A DNA stretch of 7,169 nt from positions 1 to 7,169 of the forward strand of contig JAFGKB010000056.1 in assembly GCA_016928755.1 (NCBI GenBank), given 5' to 3'. Numbering within the stretch: the first letter of the stretch is position 1; each line of letters opens with the position of its first letter. This document shows positions 1-5,340 of the stretch, in pieces. The stretch is from Anaerolineae bacterium. Its GTDB lineage: Bacteria; Chloroflexota; Anaerolineae; B4-G1; SLSP01. The position numbers and the translations under genes were made by a program. The notes under the pieces are model-generated. The model did no database searches and had not been told where the DNA came from. It saw only the letters and a program-made list of their open reading frames with translations.

Positions 1-22
1 AGAAGTAGTCAGAAGATAGACT

Positions 23-59
23 TAATCCTGTGAATCTTGTAAATCCTGTCTAATCTTTC
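23..59. repeat. 9-nt tandem repeat, three units plus a degenerate fourth
   Basis: On the plus strand three consecutive 9-mers fit the pattern NAATCYTGT: TAATCCTGT (23-31), GAATCTTGT (32-40) and AAATCCTGT (41-49). They are followed by a degenerate, one-base-shifted TAATCTTTC (51-59). Read on the minus strand the unit is ACAGGATTN. The array lies beyond the hairpins downstream of tpiA and codes for nothing visible. I recall similar AATCCTGT-type short tandem repeats in intergenic DNA of various bacteria, but that is memory and not checked here. Confidence 0.7.
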
Positions 60-66
60 TAAATTT

Positions 67-97
67 TAGCGGCGGGGCCATTTTGGCCCCGCCGCTA
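67..97 (-). terminator. GC-rich hairpin after tpiA, probable transcription end
   Basis: A perfect inverted repeat has arms AGCGGCGGGGCCA (68-80) and TGGCCCCGCCGCT (84-96) around a TTT centre, extended by a T-A pair at 67/97. The stem is about 13-14 bp and almost all G-C. It lies 54 nt beyond the tpiA stop codon. On the minus strand it is followed by AAAATTTAG and on the plus strand by ATTCCCG, so neither side has a classic U-tract. It may act as a U-poor terminator or as a 3'-end stabilising hairpin. A regulator-binding site is less likely. Confidence 0.5.
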
Positions 98-99
98 TT

Positions 100-115
100 C
101 CCGTAATAACACGGG
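100..115. repeat. Small hairpin between tpiA and the GC-rich hairpin
   Basis: Inverted repeat CCCGT (100-104) / ACGGG (111-115) with a 6-nt loop. It lies only two bases from the larger GC-rich hairpin, so both could form at the 3' end of the tpiA transcript. Short on its own. Confidence 0.4.
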
Positions 116-133
116 ACAACCTCTTTACTTAAG

Positions 134-146
134 CTGTGTTACACAG
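134..146. repeat. Short palindrome just after the tpiA stop
   Basis: CTGTGT (134-139) and ACACAG (141-146) are perfect inverted arms around one base, four bases beyond the tpiA stop codon. As RNA it could form only about a 4-bp stem. It is the third inverted repeat in the 100 bp after tpiA. Confidence 0.35.
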
Positions 147-150
147 AAGA

Positions 151-921
151 TTACTTCAACGCCGCCACAGCGTTCTTAATCATTTCGCTAAAAGCATCGG
201 CCTTAAGGCTTGCCCCACCGACCAACGCGCCATCAATCTCCGGCATCACAATCAAGTCCGCGATATTGCCGGGCTTGGCACTGCCGCCATATTGGATGCG
301 AATTGCTTCAGCGGTCTCCTCGTTATAGAGTTCCTTCAAGACGTCGCGGATTGCTTCGCGAATAATATCGTTAGCCTGTTCCGGTGTCGCCGTTAGCCCG
401 GTACCGATGGCCCAGATAGGCTCATAAGCCAAAACTAACCTGCGGGCATCTTCCTCGGAAAGCCCGGCAAACGCGCCTTCAATCTGGCTCTTTACAAAGG
501 ACACCGTCTCCCCGGCCTTATTCTGCTCCAGACTCTCGCCAATACAGACAATGGGCTTTAGCCCGTGGGCCAGCGCGCTCTTAATCTTAAGATTAACGGT
601 CTCATCGGTCTCGCCGAAGTATTCCCGTCGCTCAGAGTGCCCGATAATCACGTACTCGGCTAGTTCCTTAACCATCACCGGGGAAGTCTCGCCGGTGAAA
701 GCTCCCTTGTCTTCCCAGTACATATTCTGTGCACCGACGCCGATATTGGAGCCTTCCAGTGCTTGGCTGACTGCATAAAGATCGGTCGCCGGGGTGCAGA
801 CCGCGATATCCATCTCCGTAACATCACCCAGAGCTTCGCACAAACTCTCGGCCAGTTCCACAGCTTCCGCAACTGTCTTGTTCATCTTCCAGTTACCAGC
901 AATAAATGGTCTTCTCATCAT
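151..921 (-). CDS. tpiA: Triosephosphate isomerase
   Basis: Interconverts dihydroxyacetone phosphate and glyceraldehyde 3-phosphate in the cytoplasm (glycolysis and gluconeogenesis). The TIM-barrel protein is complete. The N-terminal AGNWKMN carries substrate-binding Asn10 and Lys12; His95 (IIGHSERR) is the electrophilic catalyst; Glu167 in AYEPIWAIGTG is the catalytic base next to flexible loop 6. YGGS (211-214) and GGASL (235-239) form the phosphate-binding site. Length is 256 residues from the first ATG, or 255 from the second, within the usual 245-260. The gene opens with two tandem ATG codons (919-921 and 916-918); GAGGAG at 927-932 is 5 nt from the first and 8 nt from the second. The second gives an MRRPFIAGNWKM start that I consider at least as likely. 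It lies 52 bp downstream of pgk with no terminator between, so the two are probably co-transcribed. Confidence 0.97.
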   Translation of the reverse strand: MMRRPFIAGNWKMNKTVAEAVELAESLCEALGDVTEMDIAVCTPATDLYAVSQALEGSNIGVGAQNMYWEDKGAFTGETSPVMVKELAEYVIIGHSERREYFGETDETVNLKIKSALAHGLKPIVCIGESLEQNKAGETVSFVKSQIEGAFAGLSEEDARRLVLAYEPIWAIGTGLTATPEQANDIIREAIRDVLKELYNEETAEAIRIQYGGSAKPGNIADLIVMPEIDGALVGGASLKADAFSEMIKNAVAALK

Positions 922-958
922 ATAGTCTCCTCTGAAATAACATAGATAGATAATTTAA

Positions 959-971
959 CTCACGCCTCACG
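959..971. repeat. Short heptad direct repeat between pgk and tpiA
   Basis: CTCACG occurs twice with a 7-nt period (959-964 and 966-971), giving CTCACGCCTCACG. It ends just before the pgk stop codon. It is only two units, so it may be chance or the remnant of a short tandem heptamer array. Confidence 0.35.
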
Positions 972-973
972 TC

Positions 974-2146
974 TTACTTGTCTTCCAGTGCCTCGATACC
1001 GGGCAATGTCTTGCCCTCAAGGAATTCCAGGCTGGCACCACCACCGGTAGAGACGTGACTGACCTTATCATCCACCCCCGCTAACTTAACCGCTGAGGCA
1101 GAGTCCCCACCGCCGATAATCGTAATTGCGTCTAGTTCTGCTAAAGCTCTAGCAATGGCAAACGTAGCCTTGGCAAAATTAGGCATCTCAAAGACGCCCA
1201 TCGGCCCGTTCCAAGCTACCGTCTTGGCAGTCCCCAGAATTTCTTTAAACAACGCTACTGTCTTAGGCCCGATATCCAGGATGCGCCAGCCAATCTCAAC
1301 ATTCTCAACATCAACCGTCTTTCTCTCGGCATCATCGGCGAATGCATCGGCGACTATAGCGTCCACCGGGAGCACCAGCTTATCACCGGATTTTTCTATT
1401 AGCTCTTGAGCGACAGGCAAAACTTCATCCTCGACCAGGGAATCCCCCATTTCTAGCCCTTGCGCTTTAAAGAAAGTATTGGCCATTCCGCCGCCGATAA
1501 GAATCTTATCTGCCTTAGCCAGCATATTCTGGATAACGCCGATCTTATCGGATACCTTCGCGCCCCCCAGAATCACAACATAAGGTCGCCCCGGCTCGCC
1601 GGTGGCCTGGCCTAAGAAATCGATCTCTTTGCCAATCAGGAAACCGGCCACTGCGGGTAGGTGTTTAGTCACACCCTCGGTGCTGGCATGGGCACGGTGT
1701 GCAGTCCCAAAGGCATCATTGACAAAAATTTCACCCAGGGCTGCTAACTGCTCTGCAAACTCCGGGGTATTCTTCTTCTCCCCGGCGTGGAACCGGGTGT
1801 TCTCGAGCATCAAGACCTCACCCGGTTGGAGTGCCTCCGCCATTGCCTGCACCTCATCTCCGACGGTATCGGGGGCCATCTTAACGGGTTGCTCTAGTAG
1901 TTTACCTAAGTGCTCGGCCACCGGTTTGAGGCTTAACTCCGGGAGCTTTTGCCCCTTGGGCCGGCCCAGGTGTGACATTAAGATCAGGGATGCCCCTTGT
2001 TCCAAAATATACTCAATGGTGGGGAGTGCAGCGCGGATGCGTGTGTCATCCGTAATCGCGCCCTCTTTTAGGGGGACATTGAAATCTGCGCGCATCAAGA
2101 CACGCTTACCTTTCAAATCAACATCGCGAACAGTCTTCTTGTTCAT
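974..2146 (-). CDS. pgk: Phosphoglycerate kinase
   Basis: Transfers a phosphate from 1,3-bisphosphoglycerate to ADP, giving ATP and 3-phosphoglycerate, in the cytoplasm. At 390 residues it has the normal bacterial length with both Rossmann-like domains. The N-terminal substrate domain has the signature KRVLMRADFNVP (14-25), the basic-patch motif SHLGRP (58-63), LENTRF (114-119) and NDAFGTAHRAHAS (143-155). The C-terminal nucleotide domain has GGAKVSDKI (from 194), GGGDSAS (from 345) and STGGGAS (366-372). No key residue appears to be missing. Start: AAGGAG at 2152-2157 lies 5 nt before the ATG. It sits between gap and tpiA, but an intrinsic terminator follows gap. pgk-tpiA may therefore be expressed by partial read-through from gap, because no convincing separate pgk promoter is seen in the 99-bp gap. 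Confidence 0.98.
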   Translation of the reverse strand: MNKKTVRDVDLKGKRVLMRADFNVPLKEGAITDDTRIRAALPTIEYILEQGASLILMSHLGRPKGQKLPELSLKPVAEHLGKLLEQPVKMAPDTVGDEVQAMAEALQPGEVLMLENTRFHAGEKKNTPEFAEQLAALGEIFVNDAFGTAHRAHASTEGVTKHLPAVAGFLIGKEIDFLGQATGEPGRPYVVILGGAKVSDKIGVIQNMLAKADKILIGGGMANTFFKAQGLEMGDSLVEDEVLPVAQELIEKSGDKLVLPVDAIVADAFADDAERKTVDVENVEIGWRILDIGPKTVALFKEILGTAKTVAWNGPMGVFEMPNFAKATFAIARALAELDAITIIGGGDSASAVKLAGVDDKVSHVSTGGGASLEFLEGKTLPGIEALEDK

Positions 2147-2166
2147 ATGCTCTCCTTGTGGTATTT

Positions 2167-2188
2167 TTTTTCTAAGTTTATAGAAAAA
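2167..2188 (-). repeat. A/T inverted repeat overlapping the terminator U-tract
   Basis: On the minus strand TTTTTCTA (2188-2181) is followed after six bases by TAGAAAAA (2174-2167), a perfect 8-bp inverted repeat. Its first arm contains the five-T tract of the gap-pgk terminator and its second arm lies just upstream of the pgk ribosome binding site. It could form a weak hairpin in read-through RNA. It may simply reflect the A/T-rich composition. Confidence 0.4.
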
Positions 2189-2220
2189 TGAGGGACAACG
2201 GAGATATACCCGTGTCCCTC
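2184..2220 (-). terminator. Intrinsic terminator between gap and pgk
   Basis: Downstream of the gap stop, the minus strand carries GAGGGACA (2220-2213) pairing perfectly with TGTCCCTC (2197-2190). The stem is extended by CGG/CCG with one bulged T and closed by an 8-nt loop, and is followed by A and then TTTTT (2188-2184). The G/C-rich stem directly followed by a T run is the standard Rho-independent design. Because pgk and tpiA follow in the same direction, it probably sets a lower level for them than for gap. Confidence 0.8.
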
Positions 2221-2245
2221 ACAGTGCTCATATGAAGAGCTTCTC

Positions 2246-3256
2246 CTACAGTTTGCTGGCAATAATAGCTGCTAGATCGCCTACGCGGCAGGAGTAACCC
2301 CATTCATTATCGTACCAGGACAACACCTTAACCAGGTTACCATCCATAACCTTGGTCATAGCGGCATCCACGATGGAAGAGCGGCTGTCGCCCTTGTAGT
2401 CCATAGAAACCAGTGGTTCTTCACTGTAACCCAGGATACCCTTGAGTTCACCCTCGGCAGCTTCTTTGAAGGCTGCATTAACCTCTTCCGCCGTCACATC
2501 TTTCTTCAAAGTGACAGTCAGGTCAACCACGGAGGATGTGGGGGTAGGAACACGCAACGCGAAACCATCGACAATACCCTTCAATTCCGGCAATACCAGG
2601 GATACAGCTTTGGCTGCACCGGTAGTTGTGGGAATAATATTTAGGGCCGCGGCGCGGGCGCGGCGTAGGTCCTTGTGCCCGGTATCCAGGATGCGCTGGT
2701 CGTTAGTATAAGCATGGATGGTGGTCATAAGACCTTTCTCAATGCCATACTTCTCTTGCAGTACCTTGGCTACAGGAGCCAGACAGTTGGTGGTACAAGA
2801 AGCGTTGGAAATGATGTGGTGTTTTTCGGGATCATAATCGCCGTCGTTTACACCAAGGACAATGGTGATGTCCTCACCCTTGGCGGGGGCAGAGATGATG
2901 ACCTTCTTGGCGCCGGCCTCCAGGTGCTTAGTAGCCCCGGCCCGGTCGCGGAAGATACCGGTAGACTCAACGACGATTTCTACACCCATTTCGCCCCAAG
3001 GCAATTCGGCGGGATCGCGTACTGCGTAGGCCTTAATTGCTTTGCCGTTGACGATGATAGAATCGGCGGTGTAAGTGACCTCACCGGGGAAGATCCCAAA
3101 GGTGGAGTCATACTTAAAAAGATGCGCATTTGTCTTAGTATCATAGAGGTCATTAATTGCAACTACCTCTAGTTCCTCGGCATGATACTCGAGGATGGTG
3201 CGTAAAACGAGACGCCCAATGCGTCCAAAACCATTGATAGCAACTTTTGTACCCAT
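2246..3256 (-). CDS. gap: Glyceraldehyde-3-phosphate dehydrogenase, type I
   Basis: Oxidises glyceraldehyde 3-phosphate with phosphate and NAD(P)+ to 1,3-bisphosphoglycerate, supplying the substrate of the downstream pgk. The 336 residues match the homotetrameric class I family. The Rossmann start is KVAINGFGRIGR (4-15). Asp36 after the second strand (VVAINDL) is the usual NAD-preference residue. The catalytic Cys154 is in ASCTTNC (152-158), and His181 is in TIHAYTNDQ. The C-terminal WYDNEWGYSCR completes the catalytic domain. One detail is unusual: residues 192-193 are Thr-Gly (ILDTGHKDLRR), where NAD-specific enzymes usually have Leu-Pro, so the cofactor preference is uncertain. Start: AAGGAG at 3263-3268 lies 6 nt before the ATG. 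It is the first gene of the gap-pgk-tpiA cluster. No cggR-type regulator gene precedes it. Confidence 0.98.
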   Translation of the reverse strand: MGTKVAINGFGRIGRLVLRTILEYHAEELEVVAINDLYDTKTNAHLFKYDSTFGIFPGEVTYTADSIIVNGKAIKAYAVRDPAELPWGEMGVEIVVESTGIFRDRAGATKHLEAGAKKVIISAPAKGEDITIVLGVNDGDYDPEKHHIISNASCTTNCLAPVAKVLQEKYGIEKGLMTTIHAYTNDQRILDTGHKDLRRARAAALNIIPTTTGAAKAVSLVLPELKGIVDGFALRVPTPTSSVVDLTVTLKKDVTAEEVNAAFKEAAEGELKGILGYSEEPLVSMDYKGDSRSSIVDAAMTKVMDGNLVKVLSWYDNEWGYSCRVGDLAAIIASKL

Positions 3257-3308
3257 TACACACTCCTTTTTTGTGTTGGTGTTTTGTATAGGTTCTTGGA
3301 AATTAAGA

Positions 3309-3346
3309 ATTGGGGAGTAGGGAAGGTGTAATCCTTACTTCCCAAT
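3309..3346. promoter_or_regulatory. Imperfect dyad in the gap leader
   Basis: Plus-strand arm ATTGGGGAGTAGGG (3309-3322) and arm CCTTACTTCCCAAT (3333-3346) are inverted copies, matching at 12 of 14 positions around a 10-nt spacer. It lies 53 bp upstream of the gap start. In the gap mRNA the two mismatches would be A-C, and a competing stem GGGAAG/CTTCCC is possible inside it. It could be a protein operator or a leader RNA structure. No U-tract follows, so it is not a standard terminator. Confidence 0.45.
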
Positions 3347-3364
3347 CGCTCATCTCCAACTACT

Positions 3365-3393
3365 TATTTAAGCACAAATTTTAAAAAAGTAAA
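3365..3393 (-). promoter_or_regulatory. Weak candidate promoter for gap
   Basis: TTTACT (3393-3388), 16 bp, then TTAAAT (3371-3366) matches the -35 and -10 consensus at four of six positions each, in an A/T-rich stretch about 110 bp upstream of gap. It would place the 3309-3346 dyad inside the transcribed leader. No better promoter is visible in this 238-bp gap, so read-through from yvcK remains possible. Confidence 0.22.
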
Positions 3394-3448
3394 AAGTGTA
3401 TCCTCCTATTTTTAAGATGTCATTTGTTCCAAAATTCACGTATTGCAA

Positions 3449-3482
3449 CCCTCTTACCCTCAGCCCTCGCCTCTGGGGGGGG
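3449..3482 (-). other. C8 run followed by G-tracts after yvcK
   Basis: Starting 12 bp after the yvcK stop, the minus strand has eight consecutive C (3482-3475). These are followed by GG (3471-3470), GGG (3466-3464), GGG (3459-3457) and GGG (3451-3449), the last three within GAGGG repeats spaced 7-8 nt apart. The C run can pair with any one of the G tracts (for instance AGCCC with GGGCT), and the G tracts alone could form a two-layer quadruplex. No U-tract follows. It may mark the 3' end of the yvcK transcript by structure rather than as a classic terminator. Confidence 0.45.
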
Positions 3483-3494
3483 CTTTCCCATATC

Positions 3495-4760
3495 CTACAG
3501 AAGCGTCTGTATTATTGCTGCCACCTTCTCGCTATTGTGCCGCCAGAGATGGCGTGCATCCACAATATTATCTTGAATAATCTTCAACCCTGGTCGCTCG
3601 TTAATCATCGGCTTCACCCATTCCACGCCCTCTGGTAGCTTAATGGGTAACTCGTGATTATTAATAATCATAGCCGAAAACGGATTTAATCCCAGATGTT
3701 GCTCTAAAGCCTTTAAATGATCCTCGGCCGTATAGTTATCGGTTTCGCCTACTTGTGTGGCAACATTGCAAATATACACTTTTGGGGCCTTTGCCACCCG
3801 GAGTGCCTGGATAATTTCGGGCACTAATAGGTTAGGTAATATGCTTGTATAGAGACTCCCCGGCCCTGCAACCACCATATCCGCGTTAAGTATCGCCTGG
3901 ACTGCCTCAGGGTAGGCGGGTGGGTCACTTGGGTCCAGCATTACCCGCACGATATGTCCCCTGGCCTCTGGAATCTTGGATTCCCCATAGATCCGGACGG
4001 GAGGGGCTTGCCCCCTCTTGATATCGGCAGCCAAATTAACGGCTTGCAATGTACATGGGAGCACGCGCCCCCTTACTGCCAGTACCTGGCTGGACTCTTT
4101 CAGCGCTGTCTCAAAGGACCCGGTTACTCCCGCCATCGCTGTAATAAACAGATTCCCGAAACTGTGTCCCTCAAGACCTGCGCCACTGCTAAAACGATAC
4201 TGGAACAAGTGTGTAACCAATGATTCGTCATTGGACAACGCTGCAATACAGTTGCGAAAATCCCCTGGGGGTAATAGTCCTAAGTCCCGCCGTAATCGTC
4301 CTGAGGACCCCCCGTCATCTGCTACTGTGACAATTGCTGTTATATTGCTGGTATAAGCCTTGAGACCTCGTAAAATAGCAGCTTGGCCGTGTCCTCCTCC
4401 TAGTACTACAATACGTGGCCCTTTTTCCCGGTTAAGGTGCTGGTAAAGGATTTCTGAAAGCGGCCCTTGTTGTTGGCCGATAAAGGGCTTTAAGAGGGTC
4501 CGGTTTAGTCCTAAGAAACCAATTATTATACAACCTGTCCCTAGCCCGATTAAAATCACAGCCCGTAAAAAGGAAGGTAGAAATTGTAAGGTTAAGTAAT
4601 AGAAAAACCGTGGTAGGGGATAGAAGCTTCGTATCCCAAAAGCCCCCCCTAAACTTAAAAGCCCTACACCAATCCCTAGTAGGAGTAACCAGCGTTTAAG
4701 TCCTATTCCTAGCTTAAGCCAGCGTAGGTATCGTTGCGTTTGCTTGTTACTACCTTCCAT
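3495..4760 (-). CDS. yvcK: YvcK/CofD-like protein with two N-terminal membrane segments
   Basis: YvcK proteins bind UDP-sugars and link central carbon flux to peptidoglycan precursor supply; in Bacillus yvcK is needed on gluconeogenic carbon sources. The 421-residue protein starts with a basic stretch, then two hydrophobic segments (about 24-43 and 65-85) that should anchor it in the membrane. The cytoplasmic Rossmann-like domain follows: GGGHG (121-125), VADDGGSSGRLR (146-157), PPGDFRNC (164-171), then GHSFGNLF and GPGSLYTSILPNLL. Position 124 is His, where Firmicute homologues typically have Thr. Start: the frame stays open up to a GTG at 4880, but that codon lies inside a 32-nt palindrome and upstream of a consensus promoter. 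The ATG at 4758-4760 fits the family N-terminus and is preferred. It has no ribosome binding site. CofD (FO 2-phospho-L-lactate transferase) is related but lacks this membrane domain. Confidence 0.9.
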   Translation of the reverse strand: MEGSNKQTQRYLRWLKLGIGLKRWLLLLGIGVGLLSLGGAFGIRSFYPLPRFFYYLTLQFLPSFLRAVILIGLGTGCIIIGFLGLNRTLLKPFIGQQQGPLSEILYQHLNREKGPRIVVLGGGHGQAAILRGLKAYTSNITAIVTVADDGGSSGRLRRDLGLLPPGDFRNCIAALSNDESLVTHLFQYRFSSGAGLEGHSFGNLFITAMAGVTGSFETALKESSQVLAVRGRVLPCTLQAVNLAADIKRGQAPPVRIYGESKIPEARGHIVRVMLDPSDPPAYPEAVQAILNADMVVAGPGSLYTSILPNLLVPEIIQALRVAKAPKVYICNVATQVGETDNYTAEDHLKALEQHLGLNPFSAMIINNHELPIKLPEGVEWVKPMINERPGLKIIQDNIVDARHLWRHNSEKVAAIIQTLL

Positions 4761-4767
4761 CGATTTA

Positions 4768-4795
4768 ATTATACTTAAGATAGCTAAAGTGTCAA
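4768..4795 (-). promoter_or_regulatory. Full-consensus promoter placed for leaderless yvcK mRNA
   Basis: On the minus strand TTGACA (4795-4790), a 16-bp spacer and TATAAT (4773-4768) match the sigma-70/sigma-A consensus at all twelve positions. An A/T-rich stretch precedes the -35. Seven bases separate the -10 box from the yvcK ATG, so the predicted start of transcription is G4761 or A4760, at or one base before the start codon. No Shine-Dalgarno sequence precedes that ATG, which agrees with a leaderless message. Confidence 0.8.
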
Positions 4796-4868
4796 AATCA
4801 TATTTTGTTTTAAAAAATGTTGCTTTGTGGGCTAAATAAAAAGTCCCCCTAAGCAATTCTCCTAAAGT

Positions 4869-4900
4869 GGTGCGACGCACTTTCTTAAGTGCGTTGCACC
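4869..4900. repeat. 32-nt near-perfect palindrome between rsfS and yvcK
   Basis: Minus-strand arms GGTGCAACGCACTT (4900-4887) and AAGTGCGTCGCACC (4882-4869) pair at 13 of 14 positions around the loop AAGA. No T-tract follows on either strand, so a normal intrinsic terminator is unlikely. Each arm also contains its own smaller dyad: GTGCG-A-CGCAC in one (plus strand) and GTGC-GTT-GCAC in the other. It lies about 70 bp upstream of the yvcK promoter and 36 bp after the rsfS stop. It could be a processing hairpin, an operator or a REP-like element. Confidence 0.75.
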
Positions 4901-4935
4901 TGCTATCATCTTAAAAAATATAAAAAACGTCAGGA

Positions 4936-5286
4936 CTATTGGATACGTTTGATGACTTTAGCGTTTTCCCAGAGACTTGACAAGCGGTAAAAATCTCGCA
5001 TTTGAGCACTAAACAAATGGACAATCACCCCGCCGTAATCCATCAAAATCCATCCCGATTCCGGAGTTCCCTCCACGTTTAGCGGGATAAGTCCATCGCA
5101 TGCCTTCTTCATATCTTCGCGAATCGCGCTCTTTAAGGCGTTTAATTGCCGGTTACTGCCACCTGTGCAGATAATAAAATAATCCGCAATCGTGGTCACC
5201 GCTTTTAATTCTAGAATGAGAATATCTTCCCCTTGTTTATCAATTACAACATCCGTTATCAAATTTGTTAAATCTAAACTATCCAC
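4936..5286 (-). CDS. rsfS: Ribosomal silencing factor RsfS
   Basis: RsfS (DUF143/Iojap family) binds ribosomal protein uL14 on the 50S subunit and blocks joining with the 30S subunit when nutrients are short. The 116-residue length is typical. Family features are all present: an N-terminal helix, KQGEDILILEL (17-27), ADYFIICTGGSNRQ (34-47), the loop with EG and SGW (72-79), LMDYG (81-85) and VIVHLF (87-92). The start is GTG (5284-5286) with AAGGAG at 5292-5297, 5 nt upstream. An out-of-frame ATG at 5288-5290 meets a stop after three codons and is only one base from the ribosome binding site, so it is not the start. Usual neighbours nadD and yqeK are absent; a promoter of its own lies upstream. 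yvcK follows after 175 bp and may be partly co-transcribed. Confidence 0.93.
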   Translation of the reverse strand: MDSLDLTNLITDVVIDKQGEDILILELKAVTTIADYFIICTGGSNRQLNALKSAIREDMKKACDGLIPLNVEGTPESGWILMDYGGVIVHLFSAQMRDFYRLSSLWENAKVIKRIQ

Positions 5287-5314
5287 CCATTCTCCTTAAA
5301 ACTAAAACTACATT

Positions 5315-5329
5315 GAGGCTTTAAGCCTC
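5315..5329. promoter_or_regulatory. Small hairpin near the 5' end of the rsfS leader
   Basis: GAGGCTT (5315-5321) and AAGCCTC (5323-5329) are perfect inverted arms around one base. As RNA this gives a five-pair GAGGC/GCCUC stem with a five-base loop. It would start about five bases into the predicted rsfS transcript, where such hairpins can protect mRNA from decay. It could also be an operator just downstream of the promoter. Confidence 0.4.
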
Positions 5330-5340
5330 GGTATAATTGT

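Noticed and set aside
1..60. CRISPR-like array
   Set aside because: Units are 9 nt and directly adjacent with no spacers, so this is a short tandem repeat, not CRISPR. No cas gene is present.
1602..2183. 193-codon open frame on the plus strand opposite pgk
   Set aside because: It lies antisense to a clear pgk, has low-complexity Ser/Arg/Pro-rich composition and no recognisable domain; it is a by-product of pgk codon use.
2675..3172. 165-codon open frame on the plus strand opposite gap
   Set aside because: Fully antisense to a conserved gap gene, with no family match and no convincing start signal.
4761..4880. N-terminal extension of yvcK to a GTG at 4878-4880
   Set aside because: The GTG lies within the arm of a 32-nt palindrome, has no suitable ribosome binding site, and the extension covers a full-consensus promoter. 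The added 40 residues do not resemble the family N-terminus.
4922..4950. AAACGT/ACGTTT inverted repeat followed by six T at the rsfS stop (minus strand)
   Set aside because: The stem is six weak pairs with a 14-nt loop and overlaps the end of the gene; too unstable to call an intrinsic terminator with confidence.
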